Below, piece by piece: positions 1 to 6,827 of a DNA stretch of 33,871 bases. The stretch lies in assembly GCA_947501935.1 (NCBI GenBank), contig CANMXU010000015.1:1-33871 (forward strand), in the 5' to 3' direction. The notes beneath the pieces are model-generated. The model searched no databases. It was not told where the DNA came from and saw only the letters and a list, made by a program, of their open reading frames with translations. The number at the start of each line of letters is the position of its first letter. Positions within the stretch are counted from its first letter, which is position 1. The stretch comes from an uncultured Alteromonadaceae bacterium (GTDB taxonomy: Bacteria > Pseudomonadota > Gammaproteobacteria > Enterobacterales > Alteromonadaceae). The position numbers and the translations under genes are program-made.

Positions 1-121
1 GCCCAAAAGTAGGACCGTTCGATTTTCTAAAACCCAGTACTCCATTCGGTCAAAACATGCTTAACTGAATGGTGTTAGCGAATATATCGCGGCTTTTTTT
101 CATGCTAAGAAACTTTATAAA
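1..121. other. Left-edge noncoding DNA with repeat-like sequence
   Basis: No coding frame is supported here. Bases 9-54 resemble the palindromic repeat at 6656-6724: both begin with an AGTRGG-type end, and both contain the 11-mer ATTCGGTCAAA (44-54 here, 6679-6689 there). This may be a related, diverged repeat copy. A T-run at about 93-99 follows a short GC-rich stretch, but the stem is too weak to call a terminator. Confidence 0.35.
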
Positions 122-2515
122 TTAATCACCAAACAGCTTTTCAAACCACGAACGTTTTTCAGGACTTTTTTGTAAACACTCTTGCACCGTCAATGACCAA
201 TTAACCACAGGTAATTCAACCGTATCTAAACAGTTTTCTGCAACTGCATGGCCACTGGTTTTTTCAAATTTTTGCCAAGTAATGCTATTAGGCGGCATTG
301 ACTGAATATTTACCACGCCTTGTTTTTTCATAAAATCTGCAAACAAAACTAAGGCGCCGCTGCTGCCGGTTAATTTGGTGGCTTTATTATCGTCTCGGCC
401 TAACCACGAAGTGACTAAATGTTGTTGATCATAACCAACAAACCAGCTGTCGCGCTGATCATTGGTGGTACCAGTTTTTCCGCCAATAACTTTATCTTTT
501 AAACGCCATGTTAATGAACGCGCCGTACCGGTTTGTGTTACTTGCTGCAAGGCATGGTCAATTAAGTAGGCGCCATTGGCTGACAGCCTTGCTTCTGCTG
601 GTTGGTTAAATGCATAAAGGGTTTCACCACGCGCAGAAATTATTTTATTAATAACATGGGTTTCTACATAGTTACCTTGAGCAACCATTGGCATATATAG
701 CTGATTTACTTGCCACGGTGACATATTAATGGAACCAAGCAATAACGACGGCCGTGCAACTATGTCTTGCTGGTAACCTAATAAATGAATGGCTTGAGCA
801 ACATTTTCAAGCCCTAAGCTCATGCCTAAATTTACCGTAGGAATATTTAATGAATGCACTAAAGCATCAATTAAATTCACTTGACCACGGTATTTTCCGT
901 CATAGTTTTTTGGCTGCCACTCTTTACCTGAGTCACTAGTAAGAGTGATTTTTTCATCGGCTAAAATACTGGCAAAGTTATATTGTTCATAACGTTCAAG
1001 TGCAGCTAAAAATACCGCTGGTTTAATTAATGACCCAATCGGTCTTTGTGCATGTAGGGCGCGGTTAAAACCGGCATAGCCACTTTCACGACCACCAACA
1101 ATGGCGCGCACTTCGCCTGAAGTAATATCAGTAACTACCATTGCAGCTTGTAAGTCTTGTTCATGATAGCTGCTTTCTAATGCAGTTAACTGCTCGGCTA
1201 CTGTTTGTTCAGCGGTTAATTGGCTAAACAAGGAAAAACCGGTGAATACTCGAATACCCGATTGCTGACTTTCAGGCGGTAACTCTCGAGATAATTCAGC
1301 TTTTACTTTTTGCATATAAGCAGGGTATTTTTGTTTAACTAAACGCCGAGAACCTCGAACCGATAATGGCGATTCAATCGCAGCAACAAATTCTTTTCTA
1401 CTTAAAGAGTCATTTTCAAACATTAATCGTAAAATTAAGTCGCGACGCTGTTTTGCCCTTGCTGGAAAGCGCCATGGGTCGTAATAACTAGGCCCTTTAA
1501 CTTGACCAATTAATAGCGCCATTTGCTCAACACTGAGGGCTTGAATTTTTTGACCAAAATAAAACTTAGCCGCTAAGCCAAAGCCATAAATACCATTGGC
1601 GTAATGCTGGCCTAAATACACTTCATTTAAGTAAGCTTCTAATAATTGGTCTTTGCTGTATCGGTATTCCAAAATTAACGCCATAAAGGCTTCATTAATT
1701 TTTCGGGTAATAGTTTTATCTCGGGTTAAAAACATATTTTTAACCAACTGCTGGGTGAGCGTACTACCCCCTTGCACTGTTCTGCCGGCACTAATATTTT
1801 TCATTAATGCCCGCATTATGCCCACAGGAGATACGCCATGATGAAAATAGAACTCTCGGTCTTCCACCAGCAATAATGTATCAATGAGTTTTTCTGGCAC
1901 TTGCTCTAAGGCCACCAAAACCCGGTCTTCTTTGCTTTGCGGTAAAATTCGGTCAATAAATACTGGCTCAAGCTTGATGCTTTCAACCGCTGTTTGATCG
2001 ACATAAACACTGCTAACACGCTCGTTTTCAACATTAATAGTCAGCTTTTCTGCTGGCTCTTCACCAAAACCAAAGTCAAAGCTATGGCGATAAATAATTA
2101 TACGTTTACTGCCTAACGCATACTCACCAGCGCGCATTACCTTGGCAACTTTAGCGTAACCGGCATAGTCTAACGATTTTCTTAATTGCTGAAGATTAAT
2201 TGGGCTACCGGCACGAAAATGTTCAATTTGACCAAATACTTGTACCGGTATTTCCCAGCGCTGCCCTTCAAAGGTATTGGTTACTTTTCCGTCGAGATAA
2301 ATCACATATAGGGTAATAGCTAACACCATCACCAAAAATAGCTTGGCACAGGTGGAAAAAAACCAGCGTAATTTAGTGCGCGGTTTTATATCAGCAGCTG
2401 GTGCAGATTTCGTTTTAGAAGCGGCCTTTGACTTAGACGAAGACGGCGCTTTTTTGCTAGCGGGTGCTTTCTTACTAGGTAAAGCATTTTTAGTTGTTGT
2501 TTTTTTGTTGACCAT
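122..2515 (-). CDS. mrcB: Penicillin-binding protein 1b (bifunctional peptidoglycan synthase)
   Basis: Class A PBP of 797 residues that polymerises lipid II into glycan strands and crosslinks them at the inner membrane. Residues 1-48 are a Lys/Ala/Ser-rich cytoplasmic tail, and about 50-75 form one membrane anchor. A UB2H-like region typical of PBP1b follows (about 85-185). The GT51 glycosyltransferase domain shows the EDREFYFHHG motif with catalytic E218, QGGSTLTQQLVKN (248-260), and a second Glu in KINEAF (E275). The transpeptidase domain has SLIK (S495, K498), SLN (555-557) and KTGT (680-683), so both activities look intact. It lies downstream of hrpB on the same strand as in E. coli, but about 10 kb of other genes separates them. 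No strong Shine-Dalgarno is visible before the chosen ATG. The low-complexity tail makes the exact start slightly uncertain. Confidence 0.97.
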   Translation of the reverse strand: MVNKKTTTKNALPSKKAPASKKAPSSSKSKAASKTKSAPAADIKPRTKLRWFFSTCAKLFLVMVLAITLYVIYLDGKVTNTFEGQRWEIPVQVFGQIEHFRAGSPINLQQLRKSLDYAGYAKVAKVMRAGEYALGSKRIIIYRHSFDFGFGEEPAEKLTINVENERVSSVYVDQTAVESIKLEPVFIDRILPQSKEDRVLVALEQVPEKLIDTLLLVEDREFYFHHGVSPVGIMRALMKNISAGRTVQGGSTLTQQLVKNMFLTRDKTITRKINEAFMALILEYRYSKDQLLEAYLNEVYLGQHYANGIYGFGLAAKFYFGQKIQALSVEQMALLIGQVKGPSYYDPWRFPARAKQRRDLILRLMFENDSLSRKEFVAAIESPLSVRGSRRLVKQKYPAYMQKVKAELSRELPPESQQSGIRVFTGFSLFSQLTAEQTVAEQLTALESSYHEQDLQAAMVVTDITSGEVRAIVGGRESGYAGFNRALHAQRPIGSLIKPAVFLAALERYEQYNFASILADEKITLTSDSGKEWQPKNYDGKYRGQVNLIDALVHSLNIPTVNLGMSLGLENVAQAIHLLGYQQDIVARPSLLLGSINMSPWQVNQLYMPMVAQGNYVETHVINKIISARGETLYAFNQPAEARLSANGAYLIDHALQQVTQTGTARSLTWRLKDKVIGGKTGTTNDQRDSWFVGYDQQHLVTSWLGRDDNKATKLTGSSGALVLFADFMKKQGVVNIQSMPPNSITWQKFEKTSGHAVAENCLDTVELPVVNWSLTVQECLQKSPEKRSWFEKLFGD

Positions 2516-2839
2516 AACTTAATGAGGTAAGGTTTAATAATGAAAAAGCAATTACATAATAAAGCACCGCCTGCCTTTCCTCTATAAAAATTAACGGTAG
2601 GTACCCGTTATCTTTCAAAATACACGTTTCAGAGTTTGTGAACCATTTTAGCTTTAACCGCGATATAAAATAATGAATATCTTCTGTTGCACTTCAGCAA
2701 CAAAAATGAAATAGCTCACAACCTTCTGCGATGGGTTTAAAACGTATTTAATTCCCACTGAAATCGAGCATTTCAAATGATAACGGGTATAATAGCTTTA
2801 ATATCTAGCCCTGTGTTTTCGTTCATTCGGACAATTGTT

Positions 2840-3748
2840 ATGTCGACCTTTAATTTATTAGTTGTACTTGGCCCTACTGCCTCAGGAAAAACCAAACTGG
2901 CGGTTGAATTAGCGCGGCAATTCAATGGCGAAATACTGTCGGCTGACTCGCGCCAAGTATACCGGGGTTTAGACTTAGGCAGTGGTAAAGACTTAGCTGA
3001 ATATGAAGAAATCCCTTATCATCTTATTGATATTGTTGACCCCGGCTACGAATATAATATTTTTGATTTCCAACGCCATTTTGTTGAAGCTTTTGAAGAT
3101 ATAAGTAAACGTGGAAAACTGCCGATATTAGCAGGTGGTTCAGCCTTGTATGTTGATTCTATTTTAAAGGGGTATCGTTTAATTGAAGTGCCAGAAAATC
3201 CACAGCTGCGCGCACAATTAGCTGAACTTAGCCATGAACAATTAATAGAAAAACTACAGCAATTAAAGCCACAATTACACAACTCTACTGACTTAATTGA
3301 TCGTCAGCGTTTAACTCGCGCTATAGAAATAGCTCAAGGTGAACAAGCAAGTAATGCCAAACTGCCGCCATTTCCTGAAATTAAACCCTTTATTATCAGT
3401 ATTGATTGGCCTCGCGAAGTATTGCGCCAGCGTATTACCCAGCGCTTAAAACAGCGTTTAACCGAAGGTTTAATTGAAGAAGTCACCAGCTTACATGAAC
3501 AAGGCGTTAGCTGGGAAACCTTAGAGTTTTATGGTTTAGAGTACCGCTTTGTCGCGCAGTTTTTACAAGGAAAGCTCAGTGAAAATGACATGTTTCAAAA
3601 GCTTAATTCAGCCATTCATCAGTTTGCCAAAAAACAAGACACTTGGCTAAGGCGCTTACAACGTAATGGTTTTAACTTGCATCAGTTAACCGGCGATAAT
3701 AATTTACTACCACAAGCCCTAGCCGCTATTGCCAAAGCCCATCAATAA
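2840..3748 (+). CDS. miaA: tRNA dimethylallyltransferase, Bacteroidota-like type
   Basis: Transfers a dimethylallyl group to N6 of A37 in tRNAs reading UNN codons. The P-loop GPTASGKT lies at residues 11-18 and is followed by a substrate-site segment SADSRQVYRG. The C-terminal part holds a QFAKKQDTWLRR segment, equivalent to the QLAKRQITWLRG of the E. coli enzyme. I chose the ATG at 2840 (302 aa), which places the P-loop where MiaA proteins normally have it; an in-frame ATG at 2777 would add 21 hydrophobic, non-homologous residues. Several signatures differ from the E. coli form: SADSRQ for SVDSAL, GSGKDLAEY for GTAKP, and FYGLEYRF for CVGYRQ. These match, from memory, MiaA of Bacteroidota. 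The gene is not in the usual mutL-miaA-hfq setting. It may be a second or horizontally acquired miaA, and the family call is firm. Confidence 0.9.
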   Translation: MSTFNLLVVLGPTASGKTKLAVELARQFNGEILSADSRQVYRGLDLGSGKDLAEYEEIPYHLIDIVDPGYEYNIFDFQRHFVEAFEDISKRGKLPILAGGSALYVDSILKGYRLIEVPENPQLRAQLAELSHEQLIEKLQQLKPQLHNSTDLIDRQRLTRAIEIAQGEQASNAKLPPFPEIKPFIISIDWPREVLRQRITQRLKQRLTEGLIEEVTSLHEQGVSWETLEFYGLEYRFVAQFLQGKLSENDMFQKLNSAIHQFAKKQDTWLRRLQRNGFNLHQLTGDNNLLPQALAAIAKAHQ

Positions 3749-3791
3749 CATTCATTTTAACTCGGAAAAATTATAATCAAGAAAAAGACTT

Positions 3792-3813
3792 AAATGTGAT
3801 TTTAGTCACCACT
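3792..3813 (+). promoter_or_regulatory. CRP-like binding site
   Basis: The core TGTGATTTTAGTCACC (3795-3810) fits the CRP consensus TGTGA-N6-TCACA with one mismatch in the second half-site, and AAA precedes it as in the full 22-base consensus. It lies about 115 bases upstream of the DUF4399 gene, between miaA and that gene. Binding is inferred from sequence only. Confidence 0.5.
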
Positions 3814-3926
3814 GAGAATATGCTACTGTTTGGCCAACTATTTTTTCACTGAGATGTTTACTACATTTCTCATTGAATTTTTTATTAAACTTTTCATTAA
3901 ACTTTCATTACAGATAGGGATTAATT

Positions 3927-4355
3927 ATGAAAAAAACCTTGTTATTGGCGTCGTTATTATTGGCAAACATTAGCGCCTCAGCTTTCGCTCACGATCATTC
4001 ATCGCACGCTGTGAAAAAAGCCAGCGCATATATTATTTCACCGGTTGATGGCGCAACCGTTTCATCACCAGTAAAAGTAACTTTTGGTTTAAGCGGCATG
4101 GGCGTAGCACCAGCTGGCACAGTGAAAAAAAACACCGGTCATCATCATATTTTAATTGATACTGATACCTTGCCAGACCTTACACAGCCTTTGCCAGCCA
4201 CCGATAAAATTAAGCACTTTGGCGGCGGACAAACTGAAACCGTGCTTGAACTTGCGCCGGGTACTCATACCTTACAGCTAGTTTTAGGCAACCACGCGCA
4301 TATTCCTCATAGTACGCCGGTAATGTCGGAAAAAATCACCATTACGGTTAAGTAA
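3927..4355 (+). CDS. DUF4399-family periplasmic protein
   Basis: A 142-residue exported protein with a clear signal peptide (1-21, cleavage after AFA) and a mature region matching DUF4399 in full. The mature N-terminus is His-rich (HDHSSH). The conserved core carries GHHHILIDTD at about residues 72-81 and NHAHIPHS near the C-terminus, so metal or copper binding is plausible but unproven. The fold is probably a small beta-sandwich. It is a single gene: miaA ends 178 bases upstream, a CRP-like site lies in that gap, and a strong bidirectional terminator follows. Carbon-source control by CRP is an inference from that site. The biochemical role of DUF4399 is not known to me. Confidence 0.88.
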   Translation: MKKTLLLASLLLANISASAFAHDHSSHAVKKASAYIISPVDGATVSSPVKVTFGLSGMGVAPAGTVKKNTGHHHILIDTDTLPDLTQPLPATDKIKHFGGGQTETVLELAPGTHTLQLVLGNHAHIPHSTPVMSEKITITVK

Positions 4356-4393
4356 AACTGTTGCTAAAATAGTAAAACTTAAGCGATTAAAAC

Positions 4394-4441
4394 AAAAAGC
4401 CAAAGTAATATCTAATTACAGATATTAGCTTTGGCTTTTTT
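4394..4441. terminator. Bidirectional rho-independent terminator
   Basis: A stem of about 20 pairs with one bulged base: AAAAAGCCAAAG and TAATATCT on the left pair with AGATATTA and GCTTTGGCTTTTT on the right, around a 6-base loop. T-runs lie on the 3' side on both strands. It sits between convergent genes ending at 4355 (plus) and 4493 (minus) and can serve both. Confidence 0.88.
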
Positions 4442-4492
4442 GATATGAAAATGAATACGCGTCGTCTCACCGCTTAGTTATTAACTAACGTA

Positions 4493-5308
4493 TTAATTTA
4501 CTCTTAAACACATTACATAAGCTTGAATATCGCGAAAGTTACCTGATAATTCCACCGTCCAGCCATTCACTCCGGTAGGTGTAGAACGTCTAACATTATG
4601 GCTAGATTGTATTGCGTTAAAACCTCCGCCTGTTCTTATATCTGTCGGTAAATCACAATAAACTTGTATGTTTCGCCCCCAAGAAGCACTTCGAGCAAAC
4701 CGGAAATACCCCCAAAGCGTATTACTGCCAGAACCACCTGCTGCTGCACAAGAAAGAGAGTTTTCAGTATGGCCGATAACAAACTCCCCTGAAGGACATG
4801 TACCTTCTGTAATGTGATTGTCCAGTGCTATGTAGTCATTAATTGAGGCAATGTCGCCTTCCAATAACTCAATTAATTCTAGGTTATTATCAACCTGTCC
4901 TTGTAGGTTATTGGTTAAGTCAATCTGTCCTTCTTCAATAGAAGCAATGGCACTTTGTAACGAAGCGATAAGTGAGGCATTGGCACTGGTATCTTCAGAC
5001 AAAGTTTCAATTTCGAAGTAAAGATCATCAATACTGGTGTAGGCTCCCATTATCAGTGTATTTAGCGCATCATTTTCATTTTCAAGATCTACTATAGCTA
5101 GTTCTGTGGCTGTTAAACGCTCAGCAATCGAATCAACTCTGCCAATAAGCTCTGTAACTTGATCTTCTAAAGTAGTTACTGCCCCTTGTACTTCAACAAT
5201 TTGATCTTGTAAGGCAACAAATGGCTTACCCTTGGCTTGATAGGCATGAACACCCGTTGAAAAAATCGACGTTAGAATAAATACAGTAAAAAAAGTTTTG
5301 ATTCTCAT
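4493..5308 (-). CDS. Secreted coiled-coil protein with Cys-containing C-terminal domain
   Basis: No specific function recognised. I chose the ATG at 5308 because AAGGAG lies 7 bases upstream and the protein then starts directly with a signal peptide (residues 1-22, ending VHA); the upstream in-frame start at 5347 lacks this. The 271-residue product has a long coiled coil of short heptad segments (about 30-160), rich in Leu, Ile, Glu and Asp with many small residues. A Gly/Ser hinge (AAAGGSGSN) leads to a C-terminal domain with a GGGF motif, a GW-TVE segment and a Cys close to the end. That C-terminal pattern occurs in secreted or fibre-like proteins, suggesting a trimeric stalk with a globular head, but this is inference. 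The mature protein has several Cys residues that could form disulfides. It faces away from the LuxR-type gene at 5489. Confidence 0.8.
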   Translation of the reverse strand: MRIKTFFTVFILTSIFSTGVHAYQAKGKPFVALQDQIVEVQGAVTTLEDQVTELIGRVDSIAERLTATELAIVDLENENDALNTLIMGAYTSIDDLYFEIETLSEDTSANASLIASLQSAIASIEEGQIDLTNNLQGQVDNNLELIELLEGDIASINDYIALDNHITEGTCPSGEFVIGHTENSLSCAAAGGSGSNTLWGYFRFARSASWGRNIQVYCDLPTDIRTGGGFNAIQSSHNVRRSTPTGVNGWTVELSGNFRDIQAYVMCLRVN

Positions 5309-5390
5309 TATTATTCTCCTTATGTACATTTTTTGAAGTGCCAACAAAGGTGGCTCTTCAAAAATTATGACTCTTTCTTCTAGATTTAAC

Positions 5391-5415
5391 CTCCCCCCAA
5401 TTGGGTGGAGTTTTT
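5391..5415 (+). promoter_or_regulatory. Terminator-like hairpin in the leader of the LuxR-type gene
   Basis: CTCC plus CCC pair with GGG plus GGAG around an AATT loop, with one C/T mismatch, and TTTTT follows at once. It lies 74 bases upstream of the ATG at 5489. It could stop transcription arriving from upstream or act as a leader attenuator. The stem is short, so this is tentative. Confidence 0.35.
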
Positions 5416-5488
5416 CATGTTTTCATTGGCGGCTTGATAATTTGACGGCTAAACTGAAAAGATTCCGAGCGAGGGATCTGAGGATTTC

Positions 5489-6619
5489 ATGGACTTTGAC
5501 AAATACAATGATGTTATTGAATCAATCTATCAGGCTTCTATTGATGCCCAGCATTGGGATACCGCTCTTCATGATATCAGTGATTATTTCCATTCAGCAG
5601 GCGCGGGGTTATTTAGCCAAAACCCTTATAGTCAAGAAGTCAGTTCCATTGCTTTTTTAGGTTTAAAAGAAGGCTACTTAGAAAGTTATGGCGAGTATTA
5701 TGGTCACATTAATCCCACCTTTACGGATTATAGTGAATTACGCTCAGGCGTAATGTTTACCGAGCAGGTGTTTAATCAACGCCGCCAAGATGAGAGTTTC
5801 TATAAAAACACCACCTTCAGTAACGAGTGGATGAACCCGCAGGGGTATTCACATGCCGCTGGCGGCATGTTGATCACTGACGGCAATAATATGCTGCACT
5901 TCACCTTATTACGTTCAGCTCAACAGGGTTTATATAGCCAGCAAGAATTAAAGGTACTAGGGGCTTTTTCGAATCATATTTGCAAAGCCGTGCAGCTGTC
6001 TAAAGTATTTGAGCGCAGTAATTACAGAAAACAAAGTGCTGAGCTGTTATTGGCAAATATGGGTCATGGTGTTTTAATTGTAGATAACGATAAGAATGTC
6101 TTAGAAGCCAATCAATGTGCACTAAATACGCTTGAAAAAAATCCTATTTTCACCGTTAAACAAGGTAAATTAGTTAGCCAATTCAGTAACGTGAACCAAC
6201 ACTTTGCTGAACAGTTGAATCAAGCAATTATTCACACTCAGTTAAAAAAAGAAATCCCCTTGCGCATTAATTTTCCTAACCATGCAAACCTGCAATTTAT
6301 TTTGATGCCGGTAATGCCAGCACTACAAGCGCAGCTTTCACGACCAGCAGTACTGATATTGCTTAAAGATACAGCGATAGAAACTCCGCTCAATAGCCAC
6401 TATTTGCAAGAAAGTTATAACTTAACCGCCAGTGAAGCCCGCTTAACCCAATATCTAGCACAAGGCTATGAATTAAAAAAAGCAGCTTATGAAACCGGGG
6501 TAAGTTATGAAACTGCGCGCTGGTATCTTAAATCTATTTTTGAAAAAACTGATACTCATCGACAAATTGATTTAGTTTTAAAAATTAATATCGATCCAGC
6601 GGCTCGGCTAAGCCAATAA
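5489..6619 (+). CDS. LuxR-type helix-turn-helix transcriptional regulator
   Basis: A 376-residue DNA-binding regulator. The C-terminus (about 311-365) is a LuxR/GerE-type helix-turn-helix: NLTASEARLTQYLAQG opens the domain, and SYETARWYLKSIFEKT contains the recognition helix. The rest (1-300) has no domain I can name. Its size and the GVLIVDNDKNVLEANQCAL segment near residue 200 suggest a PAS-like sensory fold, as in other orphan LuxR regulators. There is no receiver domain and no membrane segment, so it is probably a cytoplasmic one-component regulator. GAGG lies 6 bases upstream of the ATG. The next gene on the same strand, 208 bases on, is a TonB-dependent receptor, a plausible target. A short terminator-like hairpin lies in its leader. 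Confidence 0.88.
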   Translation: MDFDKYNDVIESIYQASIDAQHWDTALHDISDYFHSAGAGLFSQNPYSQEVSSIAFLGLKEGYLESYGEYYGHINPTFTDYSELRSGVMFTEQVFNQRRQDESFYKNTTFSNEWMNPQGYSHAAGGMLITDGNNMLHFTLLRSAQQGLYSQQELKVLGAFSNHICKAVQLSKVFERSNYRKQSAELLLANMGHGVLIVDNDKNVLEANQCALNTLEKNPIFTVKQGKLVSQFSNVNQHFAEQLNQAIIHTQLKKEIPLRINFPNHANLQFILMPVMPALQAQLSRPAVLILLKDTAIETPLNSHYLQESYNLTASEARLTQYLAQGYELKKAAYETGVSYETARWYLKSIFEKTDTHRQIDLVLKINIDPAARLSQ

Positions 6620-6655
6620 TTATTACAAGCCTATGTAGATTACTTTGGCTAAAGA

Positions 6656-6724
6656 GTGGGTCGGAATTTATCCCTACAATTCGGTCAAACGGCTCTGATT
6701 TGTCGCACTAAAAGTACGACCTAC
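6656..6724. repeat. 69-base palindromic intergenic repeat (REP-like)
   Basis: Ends GTGGGTCG and CGACCTAC form terminal inverted repeats with one mismatch. Inside, GTCGCACT and AGTACGAC form a hairpin with one mismatch, and GTCGGAATTTATCCCTAC forms a weaker one. It lies between the LuxR-type gene and the TonB-dependent receptor. Elements of this pattern are scattered through Alteromonadales genomes as I recall them. No transposase is linked to it. Confidence 0.55.
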
Positions 6725-6827
6725 TAGGGGCTATTGCTCTTTCGCATTTAATTTTATTCCTGAATAAAGCGCATAGCCAAGATTATTTATTTTCACAGCT
6801 TCCCCTTATATTAATACAAGGCTTGAA

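Noticed and set aside
65..100. Terminator at the left edge before the T-run
   Set aside because: Only about four pairs can form in the stem before TTTTTTT.
2777..2839. Longer miaA start at 2777
   Set aside because: The added 21 residues are hydrophobic and lie outside the MiaA family; the ATG at 2840 puts the P-loop at the normal distance.
5367..5660. 97-codon plus-strand frame overlapping the LuxR-type gene
   Set aside because: It overlaps the start of a gene with a clear HTH domain and a good ribosome site, and its translation shows no family resemblance.
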